Source: Mesorhizobium sp. (lineage in GTDB: Bacteria; Pseudomonadota; Alphaproteobacteria; Rhizobiales; Rhizobiaceae). From it: a stretch of 5,835 nucleotides of DNA. Positions 1 through 5,365 of this stretch are shown here, in pieces. Under the pieces are notes generated by a model, which was given only the letters and a program-made list of their open reading frames with translations, searched no databases and was not told where the DNA came from. Both the position numbers and the translations under genes were made by a program. The stretch covers positions 1 to 5,835 of the forward strand of contig JAEKLU010000100.1 in the NCBI GenBank assembly GCA_019509685.1, read 5' to 3'. How positions within the stretch are numbered: the first letter of the stretch is position 1; each line of letters opens with the position of its first letter.

Positions 1-621
<621 letters not shown>

Positions 622-635
622 CTATTGCGGATTAG

Positions 636-712
636 AGGCATGTCGAGATTCAGGTCACGCCGAACCGAAACCGGTATTTGCATGCCGGCATTGCCTGAAT
701 CTCGACATGCCT
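636..712. repeat. 19-bp perfect inverted repeat between obgE and the EEP gene
   Basis: The arms are 636-654 (aggcatgtcgagattcagg) and 694-712, its exact reverse complement, separated by 39 bp. The spacer contains the small palindrome tgccggca (683-690). The two flanking genes diverge, so a terminator is not expected here, and neither arm is followed by a T-run on the outgoing strand. On the obgE side the element begins 30 bp upstream of the start codon, so it could form a hairpin in the obgE leader or be part of a shared divergent control region. A perfect repeat with this arm length in a 216-bp gap also resembles the small dispersed intergenic palindromes of rhizobial genomes. Which of these it is cannot be decided from one copy. 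The rest of the gap (607-635, 713-822) shows no gene and no convincing promoter. Confidence 0.8.
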
Positions 713-822
713 TAAACCAAGGCGGGGCCCAGGGCGAGGCCGATTTGCGACTAAAGCGCCGGATGCCCTTTTGCCGGGGACGCGGTAGCACTGGGGCCGG
801 GCATGGCTGAAGGGGCGCGGGA

Positions 823-1686
823 ATGAAGGTCGTTTCCTATAACATTCAGTACGGCATCGGGCTCGACGGCAAATACGACGTCGGCCGCATTGCCGACGCG
901 GTACGCGGCGCCGACGTGATCGCGCTGCAGGAGGTGACGCGCAACAATCCCAGAAACGGCGACCGCGACATGGTGGCCGAGATCGGCGAGGCGCTGCCCG
1001 ATTATTTTGCCGCCTATGGCAGCAATTTCGAGGTCAACATCGGCGGGCGCGTGGAGAACGGCCGCGCCGTCTCGACCAATTTCCAGCTCGGCAACATGGT
1101 GCTGTCGAAGACACCCATCCATCTGTCGCGCAATCTCCTTTTGCCGCGCAGCCGTAGCCTCGAGACGATGAACTTCCAGCGCGGCGCCCTCGAGGCGCTG
1201 ATCGAGACGCCGCTCGGCTTCATCCGCTTCTACTCCACCCATCTCGACCATCGCAGCCCGGTCGAGCGCCAGAACCAGATCCGCTTCCTGCGCCAGCGCC
1301 TTTTGAACTACACGCTGGAAGGCGGCGGGCTGTCCGGCATTCCCGAAATCGGCTTGCCGGACCTGCCCTATCCGGAAGCCTTCATCGTCATGGGCGACTT
1401 CAACATGCTGCCGGGGTCGCCCGAATATGTCGAGCTGGCCGGCCGCCCCGACCACGAATTCGGCATGCCCTTGACCGCCGATCTTGCCGTCGACGTCGCC
1501 CAGCGTCTCGATATTGCCGGTCTCGTCACCTGGGTTGATCCCGACCGCCCCGCCGATGCCAGCCGCCACAAATGCATCGACTATGTCTTCACCAGCGCCT
1601 CGCTGGCCAAATCGCTGCAGCGACTGTGGGCCGACCGGCAGGCGGTCGGCTCCGATCACCTGCCGCTCTGGGCCGAGCTCGGCTGA
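823..1686 (+). CDS. Endonuclease/exonuclease/phosphatase (EEP) superfamily protein
   Basis: This 287-residue protein has the full set of metal-dependent phosphodiesterase motifs of the EEP (DNase I / exonuclease III / sphingomyelinase) fold. They are: SYNIQYG with N7; the metal-binding glutamate E37 in ALQEV; GNMVLSK near 90-96; STHLDHRS with H140; GDFN with D192 and N194; D253 in CIDYVF; and the terminal GSDHLPLWAEL with catalytic D278-H279. Every expected catalytic residue is present, so the enzyme should be active. The substrate cannot be read: relatives cleave DNA, RNA, phospholipids or inositol phosphates. There is no signal peptide or membrane segment, which suggests a cytoplasmic enzyme. 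The ATG at 823 is preceded by a purine-rich gaagggg about 8 nt upstream and starts the fold immediately. The gene diverges from obgE and ends 7 bp before the convergent GNAT gene. A 381-codon antisense reading overlaps it and is judged a GC-driven shadow. Confidence 0.9.
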   Translation: MKVVSYNIQYGIGLDGKYDVGRIADAVRGADVIALQEVTRNNPRNGDRDMVAEIGEALPDYFAAYGSNFEVNIGGRVENGRAVSTNFQLGNMVLSKTPIHLSRNLLLPRSRSLETMNFQRGALEALIETPLGFIRFYSTHLDHRSPVERQNQIRFLRQRLLNYTLEGGGLSGIPEIGLPDLPYPEAFIVMGDFNMLPGSPEYVELAGRPDHEFGMPLTADLAVDVAQRLDIAGLVTWVDPDRPADASRHKCIDYVFTSASLAKSLQRLWADRQAVGSDHLPLWAELG

Positions 1687-1693
1687 CAAGCAT

Positions 1694-2227
1694 TCATCCC
1701 GCAACGTTTTCCCGTTCGACGATCGCCATTGCGATCGCATCGCGATACTCCCCGTCGATGTAGACGGCATCGCGCTGCAGGCCTTCTCTGACAAACCCAA
1801 CCTTGTCGTAAAGCGCGATGGCGCGGGCATTGTCGGAGTGCACGAAAAGCTCGACGCGGACAAAGCCGTCCCTGCGCGCCTGCGCCACGGTTGCATTGAT
1901 CAGTTTCAGTCCAAGGCCATGCCCCCTGTAGGCCGGGAGAATGCCCATTCCAAGCGTGCCGCGATGAGCGTGTATGGGCCGATCGTGCCGAGTGATGTCA
2001 CACCAACCGACAACCTCGTCCCGAACAATCGCCACATATCGTGGATCGCCTCTTCCGAGGCGATCCATGACAAATGTTCTGGCTTGATCCAGCGGCGGCG
2101 CCTCGAGGAAGGACAGGTACTTTCGCTCGCGCGAAACGATATCGAGCGCGTGATGAAAGCTTTCAATATGCCCAATCGCTAACGGCACGATCGCGACCGT
2201 TTCAATATCAGTGCTGTCCTCAACCAT
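1694..2227 (-). CDS. GNAT family N-acetyltransferase (substrate unknown)
   Basis: This 177-residue protein has a clear acetyl-CoA-binding GNAT core. Motif A is LGMGILPAYRGHGLGLKLI at about 92-110, with the R/Q-x-x-G-x-G/A signature as RGHGLG (101-106). Motif B is at 132-149, DNARAIALYDKVGFVREG, the usual asparagine-to-LYxKxGF block. This layout matches single-domain transferases acting on small molecules or protein amino groups; the acceptor is not evident. The start chosen is the ATG at 2227. An in-frame GTG at 2245 would add six residues but has no Shine-Dalgarno, while GGTGAAGG lies just upstream of the ATG, rather close. It follows the RimJ/RimL-like gene by 21 bp (3 bp if GTG is used) and is presumably co-transcribed with it. 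It ends 7 bp from the end of the convergent EEP gene, with no terminator in the gap. The coding region contains a long hairpin at 2042-2067. Confidence 0.9.
   Translation of the reverse strand: MVEDSTDIETVAIVPLAIGHIESFHHALDIVSRERKYLSFLEAPPLDQARTFVMDRLGRGDPRYVAIVRDEVVGWCDITRHDRPIHAHRGTLGMGILPAYRGHGLGLKLINATVAQARRDGFVRVELFVHSDNARAIALYDKVGFVREGLQRDAVYIDGEYRDAIAMAIVERENVAG
2042..2067. repeat. 11-bp inverted repeat inside the GNAT gene
   Basis: Arms 2042-2052 (tggatcgcctc) and 2057-2067 (gaggcgatcca) are perfect reverse complements around a 4-nt loop. On the gene's strand they encode MDRLGRGDPR. The stem could be lengthened by a G.U pair and further Watson-Crick pairs. It is not followed by a T-run on either strand, so it does not look like an intrinsic terminator. 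It may simply reflect codon composition, or it may be a structured mRNA element. Confidence 0.6.
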
Positions 2228-2248
2228 CGCCTTCACCAGCGCCACGCA

Positions 2249-2836
2249 TCAGAAATGCACCCAGTTTCTGAGGCTGGTCCACGTCTTGCGATCCAGCCTG
2301 TAGCGCTCGACCGGCACCTGGCCGGCGACGATCGAGTTCAACATGCCCTGGCCGGCATACTGGAAGCCGCACTTGTGGATGACCCGGCGCGAGGCCGGGT
2401 TGATCACCCGGGTCGAGGCATGCAGCACCTGGATCGAGGTCTTCTGGAAGGCGAGATCGACCAGCGCATGCGCAGCCTCCGTCGCGTAGCCGCGCTTCCA
2501 GTAGGGCTCGCCGATCCAGTAGCCGAGCTCGAGCCCGCGATCGGTGGTGTTGAGCCCCGCGCAACCGACGAAGGTGCCGGTGCCGGCGAGCGTCAGCGCA
2601 TAGACGATTCCGGCGCGCCGCGAGGCCGCCATGGCCAGGAAGGCGCGGCCCTCGGCTTCGCCATAGGGGTGCGGCATGCGGGCCAGCATCTCGGCGACGT
2701 GGCGGTTGTCGGCAAGCGCGACGAGTTGTTCGAGATCGCTGTTGCGCGGCGCACGCATGACCAGACGCTCGGTGGCAAGCACCGGGCAGTCGACCGCGTA
2801 ACTTTCGTCGTCCGTATCTTCCGCTTCGGCAACCAT
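2249..2836 (-). CDS. RimJ/RimL-type GNAT N-acetyltransferase
   Basis: This 195-residue protein belongs to the acetyltransferase group that includes RimJ and RimL, the enzymes that acetylate the N-termini of ribosomal proteins S5 and L7/L12. Diagnostic blocks are LATERLVMRAP (20-30), ELGYWIGEPYWKRGYATEA (103-121, the acetyl-CoA loop of this group), NPASRRVIHKCGF (146-158) and VERYRLDRKTW (177-187). The acceptor is unknown; many relatives act on other proteins or small molecules. The first 18 residues are acidic and precede the fold. The ATG at 2836 is chosen because GGAGG stands 6 nt upstream; a TTG at 2854 would add six codons but place that Shine-Dalgarno inside the gene. It lies just past the rpmA terminator, so its expression depends on read-through or an unseen promoter. 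Its stop codon is followed after 21 bp by the second GNAT gene. Confidence 0.92.
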   Translation of the reverse strand: MVAEAEDTDDESYAVDCPVLATERLVMRAPRNSDLEQLVALADNRHVAEMLARMPHPYGEAEGRAFLAMAASRRAGIVYALTLAGTGTFVGCAGLNTTDRGLELGYWIGEPYWKRGYATEAAHALVDLAFQKTSIQVLHASTRVINPASRRVIHKCGFQYAGQGMLNSIVAGQVPVERYRLDRKTWTSLRNWVHF

Positions 2837-2842
2837 TTTAGT

Positions 2843-2847
2843 CCTCC
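2843..2847 (-). promoter_or_regulatory. Shine-Dalgarno of the RimJ/RimL-like gene
   Basis: GGAGG on the minus strand, 6 nt before the ATG at 2836. It decides between this ATG and the longer TTG reading from 2854. Confidence 0.85.
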
Positions 2848-2861
2848 AGGGCAAGAAAATG

Positions 2862-2892
2862 AAAAAGGAGAGATGGGCGGCCCATCTCTCCT
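2862..2892 (-). terminator. Intrinsic terminator after rpmA
   Basis: On the minus strand AGGAGAGATGGGC (2892-2880) and GCCCATCTCTCCT (2878-2866) form a 12-13 bp stem with a minimal loop, followed directly by a T-run (2866-2862) and a further ATTTTC. It lies 69 bp beyond the rpmA stop codon and ends about 25 bp before the start of the RimJ/RimL-like gene. It should end most rplU-rpmA transcripts. On the plus strand the hairpin is followed by gatcctttt, which is weaker. Confidence 0.9.
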
Positions 2893-2915
2893 GATCCTTT
2901 TCCTGGCCTGGCCAG

Positions 2916-2960
2916 ACACCGGTTCCCGAGATGGGCGCCGGTGTTGTGGTGCGGAACCGG
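2916..2960 (-). other. Structured rpmA 3' untranslated region with competing stems
   Basis: Directly after the rpmA stop, CCGGTTCC (2960-2953) can pair with GGAACCGG (2926-2919), and ACACCGG (2944-2938) with CCGGTGT (2922-2916). The two right arms overlap, so the stems exclude each other. In addition GCCCATCTC (2936-2928) repeats the terminator's 3' arm sequence and is complementary over 9 nt to its 5' arm (2888-2880). All pairings are seen by eye; no folding energies were computed. Confidence 0.5.
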
Positions 2961-3230
2961 CTACTCCGCTGCTTTGGTAATCGGGTTTACCGACACGTAG
3001 GTTCGGCCGTTGGCTTTTTTGTTGAAGGTGACCGCGCCGGTCTCAAGCGCAAAAAGGGTGTGATCCGTGCCCATGCCGACATTGACGCCGGCATGCCAGG
3101 TCGTGCCGCGTTGGCGGATGATGATGTTGCCCGGGATCACGGCTTCGCCGCCGAACTTCTTCACGCCCAGACGCTTGGAGTGCGAATCGCGACCGTTGCG
3201 CGACGAACCGCCAGCTTTCTTGTGTGCCAT
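2961..3230 (-). CDS. rpmA: 50S ribosomal protein L27
   Basis: This encodes L27, which sits on the 50S subunit with its N-terminal tail reaching the peptidyl-transferase centre and helps place tRNA. The 89-residue product starts [20 protein letters not shown], the hallmark L27 N-terminus, and continues through [22 protein letters not shown] and [14 protein letters not shown]; its length is normal for the family. There is no Firmicutes-type cleaved N-terminal extension. A GGAG lies 8 nt upstream of the ATG at 3230. It is the second gene of the rplU-rpmA operon, 102 bp after rplU, and its stop (TAG) is followed by the structured region and terminator described separately. Confidence 0.99.
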   Translation of the reverse strand: MAHKKAGGSSRNGRDSHSKRLGVKKFGGEAVIPGNIIIRQRGTTWHAGVNVGMGTDHTLFALETGAVTFNKKANGRTYVSVNPITKAAE

Positions 3231-3304
3231 CTAACTAACTCCGATGCGCCTCAGGAGGCGCTTGAATGGTCTTATGAACGCGTTCGCGTTCCGTTTCAAG
3301 TCCG

Positions 3305-3328
3305 TACCGGCGACGATCGTCGCCGGTA
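3305..3328. repeat. 24-nt perfect palindrome between rplU and rpmA
   Basis: Half-site taccggcgacga (3305-3316) is followed directly by its reverse complement (3317-3328), 4 nt beyond the rplU stop codon. In the rplU-rpmA transcript it would fold into a GC-rich hairpin. The T-run (complement of 3328-3332) comes before the hairpin on the transcribed strand and none follows it, so it is not a standard terminator. It may be an RNA processing or stability element, or partial attenuation between two genes whose products are needed equally. A second small stem, gcgcctc/gaggcgc, lies nearer the rpmA start. Confidence 0.75.
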
Positions 3329-3332
3329 AAAA

Positions 3333-4043
3333 TTACTTCTTCGCCAGTTCCTTGGCCTGCTCGCGCCAGTCCTTGATCTGGTCGGCGCTGAACGGCATGT
3401 GCTCGTCGATCTTGGCGACGTCCTTGTCGGTCAGCTTGGCGAGCTGCGCGAAGGTGACGATGCCCTGCTCGGCGAGGTCCTTGGCCGCGACCGGGCCGAT
3501 GCCCTTGATCACGGTGAGGTCGTCCGGCTCGCCTTTCGGCGCCTTGAACAGCGGCGCGGACTTGGCTTCGGCAGCAGCGGTTTCGGCCTTGGCCTCTTCC
3601 TTCGGAGCGGCCTCGGCCTTGGCTTCCTTCTTGGCCTTGGGCTCCTTCGGCGCGGCCTCGGCCTTCGCCTCGGCGGCGACTTCAGCCTTGGCTTCCGGCT
3701 TGGCGGCGGCCTTCTTCGCCGGCTTGGCGCCGCCCAGCAGGATCTCGGAGATCCTGACGGTGGTCAAAAGCTGGCGGTGGCCGATCTTGCGGCGCGAATT
3801 CTGGCGGCGGCGCTTCTTGAAAGCGATGACGGTGCGGTTCTTGCCCTGCTCGACGACTTCCGCCGTGACCAGAGCGCCATCGACGAACGGCGCGCCGAAG
3901 GTGACATTCTCGCCCTCGCCATGCGCGAGCACATTGCCGATCTCGACGATATCGCCGACCTTGGCTTCGACTTTTTCGATCTTCAAGAGATCGTTGGCGG
4001 CGACGCGATACTGCTTGCCGCCCGTTTTGATGACTGCGAACAT
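3333..4043 (-). CDS. rplU: 50S ribosomal protein L21 with C-terminal HhH-like extension
   Basis: Residues 1-103 are an ordinary L21, a 23S rRNA-binding protein of the large subunit: [20 protein letters not shown] at the start and [17 protein letters not shown] (75-91), the conserved basic rRNA-binding stretch. Free-standing L21 is about 100 residues; this one has 236. Residues 104-172 form an Ala/Lys/Glu-rich linker with a 15-residue near repeat (AKAEAAPKE at 126-134 and 141-149). Residues 174-236 form a compact domain beginning [20 protein letters not shown], whose KGIGPxxAxxLxxxGI pattern matches helix-hairpin-helix nucleic-acid-binding domains. The function of this tail is not established; as I recall, databases list it only as an L21/unknown-domain fusion. 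The ATG at 4043 is chosen because AAAGG lies 6 nt upstream and L21 homology starts there; an upstream ATG at 4124 would add 27 unlike residues. Confidence 0.97.
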   Translation of the reverse strand: MFAVIKTGGKQYRVAANDLLKIEKVEAKVGDIVEIGNVLAHGEGENVTFGAPFVDGALVTAEVVEQGKNRTVIAFKKRRRQNSRRKIGHRQLLTTVRISEILLGGAKPAKKAAAKPEAKAEVAAEAKAEAAPKEPKAKKEAKAEAAPKEEAKAETAAAEAKSAPLFKAPKGEPDDLTVIKGIGPVAAKDLAEQGIVTFAQLAKLTDKDVAKIDEHMPFSADQIKDWREQAKELAKK

Positions 4044-4065
4044 TTTTTGCCTTTCGCTGTTCGGT

Positions 4066-4106
4066 CGGCCTTGATGAGCCGCCTGAGGCGGTTCGGCCGT
4101 CTTTTT
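4066..4106. other. Nested stem-loop in the rplU leader
   Basis: An inner stem ccgcc/ggcgg (4079-4083 with 4087-4091, loop tga) lies inside an outer stem cggcc/ggccg (4066-4070 with 4095-4099). In the rplU mRNA this lies 23 nt before the start codon, where autoregulatory ribosomal-protein leaders are often found. Read on the plus strand the same structure is followed by tctttttg (4100-4107), which resembles an intrinsic terminator facing the tRNA. Neither role is proven. Confidence 0.45.
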
Positions 4107-4168
4107 GTCAGTCTGCGGGTTCAAAAAACAAGCGGCGCGGAAGAACCCTCCACGCCGATTGCGCGCTG

Positions 4169-4197
4169 TCCCTAACCGAAGGTTGCGCCGGAGTCAA
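4169..4197 (-). promoter_or_regulatory. Sigma70-type promoter for rplU-rpmA
   Basis: On the minus strand TTGACT (4197-4192), preceded by C as in the rhizobial CTTGAC consensus, is separated by exactly 17 bp from TAGGGA (4174-4169). Transcription would start near 4162 and give a leader of about 120 nt, including the nested stem-loop. The -10 box is imperfect. Confidence 0.6.
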
Positions 4198-4282
4198 GGC
4201 AAGCGGCGCTCCAAGGTGCGACCGGCTGGAGCCGCGCCGTCGGTCGCCGCATGAAGAAGCGGGAAATCGCTCGAATAGGGCC

Positions 4283-4311
4283 TTGTAACTCCAGCGGTCA
4301 GCCGTTATCTA
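4283..4311 (+). promoter_or_regulatory. Sigma70-type promoter for tRNA-Ser
   Basis: TTGTAA (4283-4288, preceded by CC) and TATCTA (4306-4311) are spaced by 17 bp. They are followed at once by a GC-only stretch, gcgcgc, the kind of discriminator typical of stable-RNA promoters under stringent control. Transcription would start around 4318, about 30 nt before the mature tRNA. Confidence 0.65.
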
Positions 4312-4347
4312 GCGCGCTGCGCCGGCAACGGCCGACCATGACCTCGC

Positions 4348-4437
4348 GGAGAGGTGGCAGAGTGGTCGAATGCACCGCACTCGAAATGCGGCATACTCGC
4401 AAGGGTATCGGGGGTTCGAATCCCTCCCTCTCCGCCA
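4348..4437 (+). tRNA. tRNA-Ser (anticodon CGA)
   Basis: This is a 90-nt class II tRNA with a long variable arm. The acceptor stem pairs GGAGAGG with CCTCTCC, then G73 and an encoded CCA end. The anticodon arm is CCGCA-CTCGAAA-TGCGG (4375-4391) with anticodon CGA at 4382-4384, which reads the serine codon UCG. The variable arm is ATACTCGCAAGGGTAT, and the T arm contains GGTTCGAATCC. All stems pair well, so the gene should be functional. It diverges from rplU. No convincing intrinsic terminator follows it. Confidence 0.98.
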
Positions 4438-4696
4438 TTGGCCGCCGATTACACGCTATAGTGCGATATCGCCACCGATCGCCGCATCGCCACCAACTGG
4501 CATAGCGAACCGCCGACATACGCTACAGCCCGATATCATGAGAGTGGCGACAGCAACTTACGACCCCATTTTCTGACGTTAGTCGCCTAAAAGCGAAGGC
4601 AACGAAAGCAGGCCTTACGGGCTTGCGCCGCAACTCTGCGCTCGCGGTACATACAGACACCCCGACGAACCGCTCGCTTCCGACACAGAACGAGCT
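4438..4696. other. Gene-free stretch between tRNA-Ser and the TetR gene
   Basis: I see no credible coding region here. It contains a small palindrome, gcgatatcgc (4463-4472), a twice-repeated atcgccacc (4468-4476, 4486-4494), and a weak imperfect hairpin (4609-4627) on the 3' side of the TetR gene. The composition looks less GC-rich and less codon-structured than the ribosomal part. Degenerate remains of inserted DNA are possible but not shown. Confidence 0.5.
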
Positions 4697-5281
4697 TTAT
4701 GATCCAGCAAGGCTGCCTAGCTCGTCCTTGGCGCCCAACCCCCGGAAGATGAGCGCTATTATCCTTGCTGCCTGAGCATCCCTCCCGGGATAGGATGGGA
4801 TTTGCCAAAGGACTCCGAGAAGCATCAAAACATCGTCGGCATCTGCATCGCGATCAATCGCACCGGCAGTCTCGCATGCAGCTAGGAGTGAACGCACCGC
4901 CAACACCATCTGCTGATAGGCCTCGCGTTGATCGTCCTCGGACGTGGCTCCTTGCAGAAGTTTTGCCACCCCGCGCTTCATGGCACTGGAAACGGCCAGC
5001 TGGGCACACCACAGACGGAACGCCTCCAGCGGCGGATGCTCCTGAAGAAGCGTGGATGCGAGAGCCGCAAGGGCGTTGATCTCCTTGCGATAAATGGCCA
5101 GGGCCAGAGCTTCCCGCGTCGGGAAGTGGCGATAGAGCGTGCCTTGCCCAACTCCGGCTGCCTTGCCGATGGCGCTCAGCGGCGTTTCGGGATCGGCCGT
5201 CAGGGCCTTTCGTGCCACCTCAAGTATGCGATCACGATTGGCGCGGGCGTCTGCTCGCAATCCATCCTCTTCTACAGCCAT
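4697..5281 (-). CDS. TetR/AcrR-family transcriptional repressor
   Basis: This 194-residue protein has the family's N-terminal DNA-binding domain: helix 1 at about 16-28 (RDRILEVARKAL) and the helix-turn-helix at 35-64, with AAGVGQGTLYRHFPTREAL containing the conserved G-TLYRHF recognition-helix signature. The remainder is a helical ligand-binding and dimerisation domain whose ligand cannot be predicted. The ATG at 5281 has AGAGG 4 nt upstream. The gene is divergent from an aldo/keto reductase gene with an 84-bp gap holding two matching palindromes, a layout typical of a local repressor controlling its neighbour and itself. The inducer is probably a substrate or stress signal related to that reductase (inference). 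No clear terminator follows the stop. Confidence 0.95.
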   Translation of the reverse strand: MAVEEDGLRADARANRDRILEVARKALTADPETPLSAIGKAAGVGQGTLYRHFPTREALALAIYRKEINALAALASTLLQEHPPLEAFRLWCAQLAVSSAMKRGVAKLLQGATSEDDQREAYQQMVLAVRSLLAACETAGAIDRDADADDVLMLLGVLWQIPSYPGRDAQAARIIALIFRGLGAKDELGSLAGS

Positions 5282-5296
5282 ATCGCCTCTTGACTA

Positions 5297-5314
5297 AACG
5301 GACAATTGTCCGTT
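5297..5314. promoter_or_regulatory. Operator O1 (probable TetR-family binding site)
   Basis: This is a perfect 18-bp palindrome, aacggacaattgtccgtt. Its core CGGACA-N2-TGTCCG recurs in O2, with 29 bp between equivalent positions. It lies 15 bp upstream of the TetR start codon and so is placed to control the repressor's own transcription, and it abuts the -35 box of the reductase promoter. Confidence 0.8.
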
Positions 5315-5316
5315 AC

Positions 5317-5346
5317 TTGACGCTAAGCGGACACTTGTCCGAATAT
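5317..5346 (+). promoter_or_regulatory. Promoter of the aldo/keto reductase gene
   Basis: CTTGACG supplies a -35 (TTGACG, 5317-5322), and GAATAT (5341-5346) is a -10 after an 18-bp spacer. The expected transcription start is about 10-15 nt before the reductase start codon. Operator O2 fills most of the spacer, so a bound repressor would block RNA polymerase. Confidence 0.6.
5328..5341. promoter_or_regulatory. Operator O2 (probable TetR-family binding site)
   Basis: CGGACActTGTCCG has the same 6-bp arms and 2-bp centre spacing as O1, differing only in the two central bases. It lies between the -35 and -10 boxes of the reductase promoter. Two such sites are unlikely to arise by chance in an 84-bp gap. 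Confidence 0.8.
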
Positions 5347-5365
5347 AGCGGATGTGGAGACAGAC

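Noticed and set aside
1672..1737. Short palindromes at the EEP/GNAT junction (gccgagctcggc 1672-1683; cgatcgc/gcgatcg 1720-1737)
   Set aside because: Considered as a bidirectional terminator, but there is no T-run on either strand and both lie within codons.
751..1896. 381-codon minus-strand open frame over the EEP gene
   Set aside because: Longest open frame in the window but antisense to a gene with a complete catalytic motif set; long antisense frames are common in GC-rich DNA.
1484..2980. Plus-strand frames (1484-2182, 2255-2980) over the GNAT genes
   Set aside because: Shadows of two genes with clear acetyl-CoA-binding motifs; no domain visible in them.
3244..4175. Plus-strand frames opposite rplU, rich in Ala/Ser or Gly/Leu
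   Set aside because: They mirror the Ala/Lys/Glu repeat of the L21 linker and have no independent support.
4463..4494. atcgcc repeats after the tRNA as a CRISPR-like or iteron array
   Set aside because: Only two or three 6-9 bp units with no regular spacer; compatible with chance.
4370..4576. Small open frames crossing the tRNA
   Set aside because: They run through the tRNA sequence itself and have no ribosome binding site.
4586..4627. Weak hairpins downstream of the TetR gene as its terminator
   Set aside because: Stems are short and mismatched and the T-tract is interrupted.
5282..5350. A minus-strand promoter for the TetR gene
   Set aside because: A TTTAGT -10-like box exists within O1's edge but no acceptable -35 at the right distance; autoregulation is inferred only from O1's position.
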